DNA of 64,000 nucleotides from Schistosoma haematobium (taxonomy: Eukaryota > Platyhelminthes > Trematoda > Strigeidida > Schistosomatidae). Location: positions 35,758,902 to 35,822,901 of the forward strand of contig NC_067199.1 of assembly GCF_000699445.3 (NCBI RefSeq), in the 5' to 3' direction. Below, piece after piece: positions 22,020-33,612 of this stretch (positions within the stretch are counted from its first letter, which is position 1; each line of letters begins with the position of its first letter). The notes below the pieces were generated by a model. That model searched no databases, was not told where the DNA came from, and worked only from the letters and a program-made list of their open reading frames with translations. Position numbers and translations under genes: made by a program.

Positions 22020-23015
22020 GAATACGATAATGAAACTTGTCACGTTATATCAGATCCAGGATTCATGACCCAGAATAAAGAACCAGGTTAACACTAGATA
22101 ATACTTATTAAAAATAGTTACAAGCAATCATACTCAGTGAGTATGGAGTAGAAATCAATAACAGGAAAGGGAATCACATAATTAATAATCCGAAGGCTGA
22201 GTCTGTTTGTCTACGCTCAGTGACCAATGAATTTTTACTTTCACTATCACACATCAGTTGCATAATCACAGTGAGTTGAACTTATCAAGATGAACGCCAG
22301 AGTAGTAGAAGTAATAACAGTATCAGAAGTATAGCAGACAATTTTTCAACCATAAATGATATGTTTGAAGTAGAGCGAACGAGTTTGTGGAGTTTTATAA
22401 AGTATGGTGTAATTTTGAAAGTCAAAATCTTTATGATAAGATAAATAGTGAATCCATATTCACCATTATGACCGATTCTGAACATCATTACTCAAGTATC
22501 AAATTACTGGTTGAAATAACTCTACTGAGCCCAACCAGGTAATCTGCACCAAACAGCCTGGCTGAGTTTAAAAACCGATGACCTCATTAACTGATTTCAT
22601 GCCTCAGTTTGGTCGTCTCTAGTTACTTCTACATCAGCCAATACCGTATATCAAGGTAGGCGATGACTGTGCTTACGTAATAGATATCCCAATCATGTTA
22701 GTCAGAAAAAATTCACTACCTGGCCAACGAGTTTGTCATCTCAATACTCGGCGTCTAATCTCTATATTCCTTAATCCAATACACCTATGGTCGAATAATA
22801 TTAAGTATAAGACATTGGATGACTTCTAGTTTATATTTTGTCACCGAAGGCATTTAATACGTTGTTATGGGTTTTAACTACATTCATTCCAAACTCCCTT
22901 CCAATGGACTATTTGAATTATTCATAATATTTAATGCATATTTTACACTGAAATATCGAATCAGTAAGAAATGATCCGATCACCAATCTCTTTTAGGCCA
23001 ATAATATCCTAAATT
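22020..23015. other. Intron, no feature seen
   Basis: Unique-looking AT-rich sequence. Short open frames here have no recognisable similarity. Confidence 0.45.
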
Positions 23016-23079
23016 TTGATTGAAATCGATTCTGATATTTAGTTTTTGTTATCGAATAAATGTAGATATTGTTTGTCTA

Positions 23080-23470
23080 ATTAAAAACGGTTTAAATATT
23101 TATAAGCCAAGATTGATAGTGGCTAGCAGTGGAATTCAGGATGTGCGTTTCGTTTTATTTAGGACTCACCAGTTGAATGTGCCTACATTCGAGTTGATAT
23201 TCGCTCTGGGGCTCGAACCCAATACCGTTCGCTTCAAACATCAACACGTTATCCATTTAGCTACTGAGTCCTGATAGTCACTCACTTGTGCAATGGGGTG
23301 AAGTTTAAATTCATTTAGTATTGTTTACTTGAATCTTCCCATTGATGCTTATAGTGCTTGTGAATTAAGGCAATATCGAGTCATTACGTATAGTATGCAT
23401 ATATGCCAATAAGAGACTGATTAACTGCAGTCCTAAACATCAATGGGAAGATTCAAGTAAACAATTAATA
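23080..23470. mobile_element. SINE-2 with inverted hammerhead half
   Basis: First half minus-sense (hammerhead and tRNA-like head to GTGAAGTTTAAATTC), second half plus-sense tail (GCTTGTGAATTAAGGCAATA to GGAAGATTCAAGTAAAC). The core is CTGGTGA, inactive. Confidence 0.8.
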
Positions 23471-23689
23471 TTTTCGTTATTCATTATAATTAAAGTTTCA
23501 TTGAAGATTTTTAAGAGAATTTACGAACGTTTGTTAGATTCTATATCGATTTTTTCCTTAGTACACCGAAACTCACAAAAACAAAACAATCCAAACATCT
23601 TAATTCAAGAAAGGTGTTTCCTAAATACTTCCTATTATAAATAAATAACAAGTGAATAATCATAGTTTAAATCACGGACTGATGCCAAT

Positions 23690-24065
23690 TAGACCACTGG
23701 TGTAAACTAAGGAGCACTGGATATCTGAACATTCATAACCAATGGAGTCCAACTATATTATGTGTCAGATAGTTATCCACTGTAGGCAATGAAAGATGGT
23801 CACTCGATACATTGAAACAATTGAAGTTAGGTATCTACATCACTAGATATTGATTCAGTGGTATAAATATTAAGCGTTCATATGCGAGATTGAAGATAGT
23901 GGGTTCAATTTCCCATTGGCATGGTCGTATATTACTTACTTCTGCGTTGTCAAATACTAGGATGAAACAGTTTTCTAGTGTTTACCGGTTTTTATTGGTG
24001 GATCAATTATGATCAGTCCGTGATATAAATTAGGAAAATTCTACAATCTCCACAAAATCTCAGGC
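23690..24065 (+). mobile_element. SINE-1, strongly decayed
   Basis: CATAACCAATGGAGTCCAAC, GTTAGGTATCTACATCACTA, TTCAGTGGTATAAATATTAA, then AGGATGAAACAG. Hammerhead lost. Confidence 0.68.
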
Positions 24066-24069
24066 TGAC

Positions 24070-24910
24070 TGAATAATCGCTTGAAACTAAATATTATTAC
24101 TGGCCTACGTTTTATCACATCATAAGCATTTAATACAAAGCAACCACTTGAAATATGATGATTACAACTTATACCTAATGGGATGACAAAATTAAAAATA
24201 ATAATAATAATAACCTATAACTAATACTGGGCATTTGCCGAAATTATCCACTAGTTTTGAATAATCTGAAAGCAACTGTCTACTATGAAAATTTCGACGA
24301 ACAAAATGAAAAACATAAATCTGGTATAGAATAAAAAACTAAAGCTTAAAATGTAGTAAAAATGAATAAAAAGATGATCAAGTGTTCTGGGTACGTTGTA
24401 CTTATTGAGTATTAGAAGCGTTGAGGTTAACCTCAATCAGAATGTAGTGCTTAAAATAAACAACTAAATAACCAAGCATATAATACGCAAAAGATTTAGA
24501 GGTCATTTTTTAAAATCGATTCTTAGTTTAATTCCAGTTTGTGATAAACCAACTCTTTACGAATGATCCACATCCTATGTGATGCCTATTTCAGTAATAA
24601 ATATATATTCCATCAATTCAATGGTATAGAGGTAATATTTAATTTTCTTATATTGTTTATCTCCTAAGTTGACCTTGACATTTAAATAAAGGTTAATACT
24701 TCATTAATTTATTTAAATGAACCTGATGAATTGTAGATGTTGGTATTATCTGTTAAAAATACTCCCCGTTACAACAGGTTATACGCTTTAATATTAGTTC
24801 AACTTCCCGTATCATTTTACTATGATATTTTTCATATTAGTTAACTATAAAGACAAACATAAGTTTACATCATCGGTCAATATTTTTTAGAAACTTTCAT
24901 AAGATCTGGA
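24070..24910. other. Intron, no feature seen
   Basis: AT-rich, with a short (AAT)n run near 24200. No exon-like segment found. Confidence 0.45.
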
Positions 24911-24914
24911 TAGC

Positions 24915-25022
24915 GTTTTTTAGCGAGTTGGTTTTCTACGGGATGGGGTCGCTAACTCCATGCCCAGCTCTCCTCTTTTTATCTGGGTGTGGGGCCGGTA
25001 GTAGCCCCAGAGGGGCTCCAGG
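24915..25022 (-). mobile_element. Non-LTR coding fragment (GAPLGLL repeat), inverted
   Basis: On the minus strand GAPLGLLPAP then a frame with LGMELATPSRRKPTR. It abuts the RTE fragment at 25026 in opposite orientation, so the two probably belong to one rearranged insertion. Confidence 0.62.
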
Positions 25023-25025
25023 TGG

Positions 25026-25870
25026 TGGTCGACTGGATCATGAAGACGTCCACATCTGGGGGAACGCATAGGATGCAGCTGGAAGGTCTAGACTTCACAG
25101 ATGATCTGGCTCTCCTATCGCACACGTAACAACAAATGAAAGAGAAGACGACCGGTGTAGCAGCAGCCTCAACAACAGTAAGACTCAACATACACAAAGG
25201 GGAAAGCAACATTCTCTGGTACAACGCAGCATGCATTAATCTAATCACACTAGATGAAGAACATTTGGAAGATGTAAAAACCTTGACATATCTGGGCAGC
25301 ATCACTGATGAACACGATGGATCTGATGCAGATGTGAAGGCGCAGATCGCTAAAGCAAGAGCATATATACATCTGGAACTCAAAACAACTATCAACCAAC
25401 ACAAAGGTCAGCATTTTTAATACAAATGTCAAAACAGTTCTACTGTATGAGGCGGAAACTTGCAGAAATACGAAAACCAACATCCAGAACATACCACTAT
25501 TTATTAACAACTGTCTACGCAAAATACTTCGGATCCGTTGGCCAGACACCACACTATCAGCAACAATCTATTGTGGGAGAGAACAAAAGAGATTCGAGTG
25601 GAGGAGGAGGAAATCAGGAAGAAGCACTGGAAGTGGATAAGACACACATTGAGAAAAGCACTCAACTGCATCACAAGACAAGTCCTCATATGGAATCGTC
25701 AAGGTCAAAGGAGGAGAAGACGAAGACCAAAGAACACATCACACCGAGAAATGAAGACAGACATGAGAAGAATGGAAAAGAACTGGGAATGAAGACCCAG
25801 GACATAGTGATTTGTAGAATGCTGGTCGGTGGCCGATGCTCGATTGGGAGTAACAGGCGTAAGTATGTAG
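25026..25870 (+). mobile_element. RTE-like non-LTR RT C-terminal half
   Basis: Plus strand begins VVDWIMKTSTSGGTHRMQLE and GLDFTDDLALLSHT, the FxDDL catalytic loop of reverse transcriptase. Then RLNIHKGESNILWYNAA, LEDVKTLTYLGSITDEHDGS, NIPLFINNCLRKILRIRWPD and terminal MLVGGRCSIGSNRRK with a GTAAGTATGTAGTAAG tail. Broken by a stop after LLSHT and later shifts. This is the best RTE copy in the window. Confidence 0.88.
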
Positions 25871-25874
25871 TAAG

Positions 25875-26690
25875 TTCATAAGATCGCTAGGAATACTACA
25901 TTCCAGTAATGTTCAATACTTTGTATTGAAAATCGTGATCAATCTAGTACTGAATATTTACAGCTGTCTGTCACGTATAACACTTCTGTTTAGTGGATGT
26001 TAAGTAAATTTCAGAGAAACCTTGTTTTTAATTTATGAAGATGAAAGATTACTTAATTATCTAAAGGTGAATGAAATAAGATTTTCATATTGCATTTTTC
26101 TACCATCATGACACAGATAACATCTCTGAGCATGATCTATTATTGAATTTATACAGTTTTACAAATAGAATGCCGAAAGATCTGTGAGACATATCCATAT
26201 TGAAACTAAATTGTGTTATTAGAAGTTTCAGTCTAGTCGTTTCTGATGATGCAAACAACTAATTACGCACCCACTACCAAATATTGAATAAGGCCCTGGT
26301 GTATGATGAATATTCAACGCTTTCTTTGGATAAATTTCAAAAATTATCAATCATCTGGTATGAATTATTAATTACAACGTGGATATTATGCTTCTGTTTA
26401 TTATTATTACTGGTATCAATACTCTGTCACTATAGTGAAGAATTTCATGATTTCATGAATGACTTCTTATTTTCGAAATGAAAACAAGGATACAGATTGA
26501 TGTATGGAATTGTGTGATGTAAAATGATTAAGTGGTAGCCGCTTTCAAAACTGAATTATTAGTGTAAGCCATGGAATAATTTCAGATCGAAACAAGAGCA
26601 CTAGCCAGAAGAACATGTTTCCATAATAAATGAAGTGTAAAACCATCCAGATTATCAACACTCTGAGAATTTCAGTTTCCATATGTTGGA
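25875..26690. other. Intron, no confirmed feature
   Basis: A 65-codon open stretch at 26284-26481 (plus) is hydrophobic and AT-driven; I do not regard it as a gene. Confidence 0.4.
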
Positions 26691-26694
26691 TCAT

Positions 26695-27015
26695 AGGTTT
26701 TAAAGCCCTGGCGTCTGGACCACTCAGTTTGTCGAGGTCCTAATTTGAAATGACCTCTGACCAACATCACTTGCAAACCTGAGAGGTGCTTCAAGAACTG
26801 TGTCATTTACCTTCATAAACTCCTCCAGTTACTCTTTGCTGATGAGTCCCAAATAGGTTTTTTGCCGACTTCCTCCAACCACCATACTATATCTCAACAA
26901 GGTTCTTGTGATGTCAAGCCAATTAGACTAGGGGCCACATGACAACTTGATCGATGAAATTTGATCAGCATCTCTAAGGTCTTAACATACATCGAATTTG
27001 TCACTACTTAATGAT
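26695..27015 (+). mobile_element. SINE-3, decayed full-length copy
   Basis: Contains TTGCTGATGAGTCCC (hammerhead remains), CTCCAACCACCATACTA, then the tail GGGGCCACATGACAACTTGA to AATGATCAATCAAC. The hammerhead lacks GAAA. Confidence 0.75.
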
Positions 27016-27639
27016 CAATCAACTACATATTCCACTATAGTTATGAATATAATGAACAACTATGACCAACTATAAAACCTAATCACTCGTAAATATGGTA
27101 TTCCATACTTTTCAGATGAATAGAAGAAAATTCGGAATAAAGTAGGAGACAACTGTTTAATGCTTCCTGACAGAAATTAAAAGTTTCACATTTCATTTTA
27201 TTTATTCGTGGTATCCAGTCTGTTTGTTTGCACTTGTCAGTGTTGATAGATACTTTGTGGATTTTCTATTCCACGAAAACACTCCGATTATTGATATAAA
27301 AACTTAGTAAGTAGCATTCTTTTAAAAGAAACATTATTTTCCAGTCAATCAAAAATTTTAGGAACATTTGGTATGTTGTTGAATGACAAAATTAGAGCAA
27401 CGTGAAGTTACCCCATGGAAATCGAGATTGAAATTTATCCAGTACGGGTCATTTGTAACTTGATAGATTATCCAGTGATAAAGACTGAAAACATTTTAAA
27501 AGAATATCGATAATATCAAATGTAGTGCCTGTGAATGCACTGAAGATAACTGTGCTTCAAAAATAAATGTTTAACAGGATGAAACAAGTTCACACAGTTA
27601 TATAATATACCCTTGTGGGCCAGGGTAATTTTACATTGG

Positions 27640-27850
27640 TTTTCAGGAGAACCAGACATCATCCGGACTTTTATGTGACAACTCAAACGGTACAACCCCG
27701 TTTAACAGAAAAGCCAGACACCACCCAGGCTTAAATTTTATAAACCGAGCAGTACAGCTCAATCCCGCTTCACAGGAGAAGAACCAGACACTACAATCTG
27801 AATAGTAGAGCTCAATCCTGTGGCGCAACCACACAGGTATCAAGCACCCT
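27640..27850. repeat. Degenerate ~66-bp tandem repeat, 3 units
   Basis: Units share A-CCAGACA(C/T)CA..CC(A/G)G, GTACA(A/G)C(C/T)(C/A)AA(T/C)CCCG and TT(T/C)A(A/C)CAG, starting near 27650, 27715 and 27780. Local GC is higher than in the surroundings. Not linked to the other families. Confidence 0.6.
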
Positions 27851-28141
27851 GGTGCACCATTCATATACACATTCACATCACATGTATAGTTATTCCGATC
27901 AATGATTTTCAAAACTTAGTTTCCATCCCAACAATTCTTCAGTGGTGGTATCATCTAATATTAGTTTCAGATATATATTAGTTATTGATAAAGATTACTG
28001 TATGTTTTTTAAAATGGGCTTATGTATATACAGAAGATGCAGTGGCACACATTCTCAACCTACAGGAATGAACTGTTTTTGAATAACCACTATACATAAT
28101 TTTTGCTTGTTTTAAAATCTGTTACAGAGGAATTTTCTCAC

Positions 28142-28252
28142 TTCATATTCTTCAATTTCATCGAGAATAATTTGACATTGTGTTTTCATCGTTCCTATAG
28201 TAGATTTATCATCTTCTGTTTCTTTATGTAATTCGTCTGTTAGAATGGATAT
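28142..28252 (-). CDS. Exon e: coiled-coil exon, RASEF-like gene
   Basis: Exactly 37 codons between TTTTACAG and GTGAGAAA, phase 0 at both ends. Translation starts ISILTDELHKETEDDKSTIG and ends QIILDEIEEYE. Leucine and isoleucine spacing and the E/K/D content fit a coiled coil. A symmetrical phase-0 exon could be skipped without a frame change. It joins exons d and f in frame. Confidence 0.8.
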
Positions 28253-28764
28253 CTGTAAAATAAAACAATGTTATTTCATGATGTTGAAATTAAATCATAT
28301 ATTTATGGTGTATGTGTGACTGATGTCGAAAGTGAAATACCTGGTAGCAGAAGGTCAAAAAGATTGAACAAAAGAGAACAAGAACAGAGAATGAATGCCA
28401 TGGAAATAAAGGAACAGTGAAGTCTGAGACGATTGATTAACATTTTGCAAATAAGGTATTTACTGTATAGTTCTCAGATTTTACTAAGATGTTCTGTAAT
28501 TTTATGTTTAAGTTCATTCGATTGTTCCTATTTGTGTTCTCGTTCACTACGTGTTTAGTGAAAATACTGCATTGAGTTCTTTTGTTTTGTTTAAATGCAA
28601 CTTCATTTTATTTACAAATTATTTTCGATTTAATTTATTTCATCTAACTGAAATATAGAAATTTAATTGTTCATATAAATTTCTGACAAGCGAGTTATTA
28701 TTGTTTCGCCAGTTTACTAAGCTTTATGAATAAGTATCAACTTCCATTCGTTTATTGTAACTCC

Positions 28765-28935
28765 ACCAGGAGCCCCTCTGGGACCACTGATAGTCCCAAG
28801 CTCAGATAAAAGAGGGTTCGGCATGAGGTTAGTGACCCGATCCCGTAGAAAATTAAGTCGCAAAAAAAACGTTAACCATAAAAAATAATTCAGACCATTT
28901 AAACTCTATCTTGGGAGTTGGAAGGTCTTCATTTG
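28765..28935 (+). mobile_element. Non-LTR coding fragment (GAPLGLL repeat)
   Basis: CCAGGAGCCCCTCTGGGACC through GTTAGTGACCCGATCCCG to AACGTTAACC, followed by AAACTCTATCTTGGGAGTTG as in the 19.1-kb copy. Confidence 0.6.
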
Positions 28936-29069
28936 TTTATTGTAGATCAATAACATACTAAATACATATCTCACCTAAAATGATCTTGCAAACAACATTA
29001 TAACTATGAATTCATCTTCATAGTTTCCTTGATTTCTGAATATATTCAGTACAGAGTATAAAATTCATT

Positions 29070-29071
29070 TG

Positions 29072-29111
<40 letters not shown>
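29070..29111. repeat. (TA)n microsatellite
   Basis: About 20 uninterrupted TA units. Confidence 0.92.
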
Positions 29112-29113
<2 letters not shown>

Positions 29114-29184
29114 CTAAAATGAACTATTTACTCGTAAGAAAAAACATCACTCAGATTTAAATGACTTATCAGATGGGTTTTGTG

Positions 29185-29560
29185 GATATTATAGTAATTT
29201 CAATTATAAAGATCATGAGTCAATTGAAGCTAGACCACCATGGAAAACCTGGAAGCACTGGACCAGTGAAGTTGAACCGGGTCTGTTGTGAAATAGTAAC
29301 TCACTGAAGACAATGGTGAATGTGCCGGTCAATTTTGTGGATTAGTTGAAGTTAGTCATTAACACCGTTGGACGCCGGCCGGTTAAGTGGTCTATGGGTT
29401 AAACATTTGCCCACAAGACCGAAGGTCCTGGTTTTGAATCTCGTGAGGTGGAATCGTAGATGCACACTGCTGAGGAGTTCCACAATAGGACGAAACAGCC
29501 ATCCAGTGCTTCCAGGTTTTCCATGGTGGTCTAGCTTCAACTGACTCATGATCTTAATCA
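29185..29560 (+). mobile_element. SINE-1 with inverted leader piece and intact hammerhead
   Basis: 29185-29265 is a minus-sense SINE-1 3' end; at the junction CACTGGACCAGTGAAG the strand switches to a plus-sense copy with leader, head (GGTTAAGTGGTCTATGGGTT, B-box-like GTTTTGAATCTC), hammerhead and tail. The plus-sense part is almost identical to the minus-strand copy at 31985-32280. Confidence 0.86.
29462..29509 (+). ncRNA. SINE-1 hammerhead ribozyme, core intact
   Basis: Stem I GCACACTG/CAGTGC, CTGAGGA, stem II GTTCC..AGGAC (four pairs), GAAA, cleavage triplet ATC, which satisfies NUH. Confidence 0.8.
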
Positions 29561-30035
29561 TTTAAATGACTTATGCTGGATTCTTTTGTTTTCAAATTGA
29601 TTCGTCATAAATTCCAAACTAGTTAATCATCCGACTTATCACTTTTAAACTGATCTAAGATTCATTTGATTCACTTTTGATTGTAGGAACTTCTTAGTAT
29701 GTCACTTACCATCAGATTATAACACAAAATCACAATTCTCGAATAATCTGTACCTTTATAGTTTCTCATCGTTATTTTAAACGAATTAAGTTGTATTTCG
29801 TATAAACATTATAAAAATCCCCATTTAAACATTAAAATTAAAACACGAATTTCAGCGAAGGGATCTCTTTTCAACGAATTTATTATCAAGCTGTACAATC
29901 GTATATATATGAAAATTTTGTTTTTGTAAAAGTACTAATTCCGTCAGGAAATGTGAACAAAGTTAATAAAAAATTTATAATACTAGATTACGTAATACGA
30001 ATAGTAATAATAGATTTGGTGAATATAATAAGACG

Positions 30036-30377
30036 ATTAAAATGTTTTTGTTCACCTGCTCATGTGGAGCAAGGTACATTGGCCGTATCCAGCGCTCGCT
30101 TTCAACTCGGATACGGGAATATATCCCAGCTTGGTTCTATAAGGGGGAGAGGAAAGCAGTTAAGAGTTCTATACTTGAACACCTAATCGACTATAACCAT
30201 TCTACAGATCCACAATCTGATTTAAAGGTTGTTTGCATGATTCGTTCAAATCTACCCAGATTTCTTCGTATCCAACTCTTAAAAATAGCTGAAGCTCTTA
30301 CAATCCAGGAGCTTAAACCAGAACTATGCGTACAAAAGAAGTACGTCTTATCGTTATCGTTACCTTGGCCTTAATTA
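30036..30377 (+). pseudogene. PLE GIY-YIG endonuclease domain fragment
   Basis: Open for 110 codons: CSCGARYIGRIQRSLSTRIR, EYIPAWFYKG, then SSILEHLIDYNHSTDPQSDL, LLKIAEALTIQELKPELCVQ and KKYVLSLSLPWP with a stop. The CxC near YIGR, the HxxxxxH-like EHLIDYNH and the E in IAEALTI are the signature of the PLE-specific GIY-YIG nuclease, which nicks the target during retrotransposition. There is no upstream RT in this copy, so it is a truncated remnant although its frame is clean, which suggests a fairly young insertion. Confidence 0.88.
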
Positions 30378-30384
30378 TTTTGAT

Positions 30385-30397
30385 TATCCAATTATTA

Positions 30398-30437
<40 letters not shown>
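30385..30437. repeat. (ATT)n microsatellite
   Basis: About 15 ATT units directly after the endonuclease stop codon. Confidence 0.9.
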
Positions 30438-30599
30438 TGCATTCCCCCCTTTACTCATGTCTTATATTCTCATTGTTTTATTCCTAAATGCTCATCATAT
30501 CACCTTATTTATTTTTTACACCTCTATGACCTTTAATTATTATAACAAAAACATTTTAAGCATTTTGATCATTTTATTATATATATAATTAACATGTGC

Positions 30600-30990
30600 T
30601 CACTAGTGACTAGCTTCGTGAGGGAATTCTCGGAGTTCTAGTGAGAAGTCGTGACCAGTGGAGCTAATCCGTGTCGGGTAGAGACAGGTATCTACCTCAG
30701 TACAATGGAAGGTGGTCGCGCAATTTCGTGCATTGGTTGATGTTAGACACTAACACCACTGGATGCCGGCTCAGTGGTCTAATGGTTAAGTGCTCAGGCG
30801 CGAAGCCAGTAGGTCCTGGGTTCGAATCCCGCGGGGTGCGGGGTCGTGGATGCGCACTGCTGATGAGTCCCATACTAGGACGAGACGGCCGTCCAGTGCT
30901 TCCAGGTTTCCAACGGTGGTCTAACATCAATTAATTCATGATCTCAACCAAAAACTTAACAATCTCCACAACCCCTATACTGATTATTAT
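30600..30990 (+). mobile_element. SINE-1, full length, nested in PLE
   Basis: Starts GCTCACTAGTGACTAGCTTC, has the head GGCTCAGTGGTCTAATGGTT, B box GGGTTCGAATCCC, hammerhead CTGATGA..GTCCCATACTAGGAC..GAGA and tail to AACAATCTCCACAACCCC. The core A14 position is G (GAGA), so cleavage should be poor. Confidence 0.9.
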
Positions 30991-31209
30991 ATTCACTAAA
31001 TCTATTATTATTATTCGTATTATGTAATCTAGTATTATAATCCTTCTATTACATCATATTGGTTGTTCTTTGTTCACATTTCCTCACGTAACTAGTACTT
31101 TAACAAACTACTTTCATATATATATACGATTGTACAGCTTGATAATAAGTTCGTTGTAAAGAGATTCCTTCGTTGAACTTCGTGTTTTAATTATAAAAAT
31201 CATTGTGTT

Positions 31210-31970
31210 TGGAGGTTGGACAGAAATTAGACTAGAACCTTTAACAAATTCCATTACTCACAGTTATTTAGAATATTACAAATATACAGTTGGTGATCAG
31301 AGTTATGGACACGTTTAAAGTCCATATGTCAATTGAGATTGATTAATTTTGATTTTGTGAAACGAAAAAAATCAATAACAGCAAAATGTAATGTCCTACA
31401 ATTAAATCACTCTTGGAAGTAACATATGTTGAAGTCAAAAGTTAACTCAATTAATGTAGTACTACGCATGATCGAAAGACACCAATCTCCGACACCTCAA
31501 GGATATCAACAACGAAATCTTTAGCAAAAGCATTATTATCATTTGTTTTGGCAAACAAACAATTAATAGCACGAGTCACTTGCTATCATCATGTACGGGT
31601 ATGGGTTATATATATGTATGTATATTATGAGATGAAATAAACCATTATTTATTTACAGTATTAGTGGTTTCTTGTGATTTCTGTCATGGTTATTGTGGAT
31701 GAACATAAAATAGGAACTAATGAATAACACTATAGTTCAATTATTACCAATTAATATCAATATTATCAGTTGATGTCACCTAAACTTCAATTTTATAATT
31801 ATTCTCTTTAATTTAATAGGTACTCAAACAATCTTTACTAACCCTTGAACAGTTTGATATTTCGTTATAATTATTTCACTATCCATAATGAATCATTTAT
31901 GAAACCTTAATATAACGGAATTCTCTTAGCTTACCAGTTACTAGTAATTATATTTAATTAATTAATTTAA
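31210..31970. other. Intron, no feature seen
   Basis: AT-rich unique-looking sequence with short TATG-type runs near 31610. Confidence 0.45.
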
Positions 31971-31974
31971 TAGT

Positions 31975-32440
31975 TAAAATCACGAGTCAATTAAAGCTAG
32001 ACCACCATGGAAAACCTGGAAGCACTGGATGGCTGTTTCGTCCTATTGTGGAACTCCTCAGCAGTGTGCATCTACGATTCCACCTCACGAGATTCAAAAC
32101 CAGGACCTTCGGTCTTGTGGGCAAATGTTTAACCCATAGACCACTTAACCGGCCGGCGTCCAACGGTGTTAATGACTAACTTCAACTAATCCACAAAATT
32201 GACCGGCACATTCACCATTGTCTTCAGTGAGTTACTATTTCACAACAGACCCGGTTCAACTTCACTGGTCATGGCTTCTCACTAGAACTCCAGGAAATAT
32301 CTCTTGAAGCCAGTCACTAGTGAGCATATGCTGATTAATATCAGAAGGGGTTTCTGTGGATATTACAGTAATTTAATAGTTGAGATCATGAGTTAATTGA
32401 AGCCAGGCCACCATGGAAAACCTGGAAGCACTATTATATT
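31975..32440 (-). mobile_element. SINE-1 dimer, minus sense
   Basis: Unit 2 (31975-32335) is full length with hammerhead at 32022-32069. Directly upstream on the minus strand lies the 3' part of another unit (32340-32440), giving a head-to-tail arrangement. Unit 2 duplicates the copy at 29265-29555 almost without change. Confidence 0.86.
32022..32069 (-). ncRNA. SINE-1 hammerhead ribozyme, core intact, host-gene sense
   Basis: Same ribozyme sequence as 29462-29509: CTGAGGA, GAAA, ATC triplet and stem I GCACACTG/CAGTGC. Located in the intron between exons d and e. Confidence 0.8.
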
Positions 32441-32884
32441 TCATGAAATTTCAGATGACCTAACATTTCATCTGTATTCAGTAAAATATCACTATGATTT
32501 GTACCTTCATATTCAGTAGGTTTTTTTCAAAACGATTAATTTAAAGTATTAATACTGCAAATCATTTGCTTCATTAGTATGACCGTTATTTTTCCACTGT
32601 GAGTACACAATAGTTATCAATGGTTTCATTTATTATTACCTTCAAGAATTGCCTTTTTTGAATGATTTCAACTAAAGTTTATTTCATTTTTGAGATTGTT
32701 CACCTAAAACTCTCTGGATAATCTAGGGCTTCTCCTTAGAAGTGTTAAAGATAAATATAAAACTCAATACAATACAATACAATTTGATCTACAATCCTTT
32801 GTACATAGTTATTACAAAAAAGAGAATTGAATGAAAGTCTAATCTTATACATATATTATCTTAAAACACAATTAATATGAATGA

Positions 32885-33612
32885 AGAATATTCTTTTCAA
32901 TGAATTTCTCATCAGGTTCTACAATTATCTCATATCCAAATTTATAATCCATAAAATTGGCCAGATTTAAGACAGAGTACATCATTTGGAAATTGTAATA
33001 GGTGAATTGAGAATTGTTGTTTGTCATATCAAATCAGATCAAATCAAGTCGTTTATGTTGGGACTGACTAATATGCAGTGTTAAATTGAATCAGTTTATA
33101 AGTGAAATGGAATTGTGAGATAACTAATGATCAGAATAAATATGGTCAACATGGGGTGAGAGAGAGAATAATGTAATTACAAACCAGAAATTACTTATAT
33201 ATGTAGAATAATATGAAGTAGGTCAGATAAAGTATATAGGGGTGGATACTGAATAAATTTCTGTAAAAGGTTATCAAGTGTAATAATAATAAGATAAATT
33301 TGGGACATAAAAATGAACATTAATCAAACTATGACACCATATTGTAAAATTGATTATTAACTAGCTGGCCAGGGTAAGAGGAGCGGCTGAACATATTTCT
33401 TTTGGATGTAAAGCTCTAGCTTTTTGATCTGAATAGCAATTGCTTCGGCCGTCTGCGTATTAGTCATCCCAGCACTAATGATTTTATTTTCTTTTATGTG
33501 ATAAACAACAATCCTGAATTCACCGATTACAATTTCGAATGATGTACTCCACCTTAAACCTGACCAATTTAATGGATTATTAATTTGGATATGAGATAAT
33601 TGTAGAACCTGA
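32885..33612 (-). mobile_element. PLE 3' part with inverted terminal repeats
   Basis: Arms of about 115 bp (32915-33030 and 33497-33612) are inverted copies. Between them, minus-sense coding reads SFEIVIGEFRIVVYHIKENK, TQTAEAIAIQIKKLELYIQK and KYVQPLLLPWPAS, the C-terminal part of the PLE endonuclease, ending at 33360. The low arm ends in GAAC-CTGATGA-..-GAAAAGAATATTCTTC. An R515 copy is joined to the high arm at 33613. Confidence 0.82.

Larger units (their letters stand above)
29820..31189 (+). mobile_element. PLE insertion with inverted terminal repeats and nested SINE-1
   Basis: Flanked by 12-bp direct repeats ATTATAAAAATC (29808-29819 and 31190-31201). Arms of about 180 bp (29838-30020 and 31000-31185) are inverted copies. 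Inside are an endonuclease segment (30036-30374), an (ATT)n run and a SINE-1 (30600-30990). This is a 5'-truncated PLE; no reverse transcriptase domain remains. Confidence 0.86.

Noticed and set aside
26284..26481. Small hydrophobic open frame
   Set aside because: Composition follows AT-rich intron sequence; no start context, splice frame or homology.
26840..26870. TTGCTGATGAGTCCCAAATA as another active hammerhead
   Set aside because: The 3' half lacks GAAA and a cleavage site; it is a decayed SINE-3 copy.
30785..30850. Possible functional tRNA genes in the SINE heads
   Set aside because: A and B boxes are present, but the cloverleaf is broken (mismatched acceptor stem, no CCA-adjacent pairing), and the same head recurs in many SINE copies.
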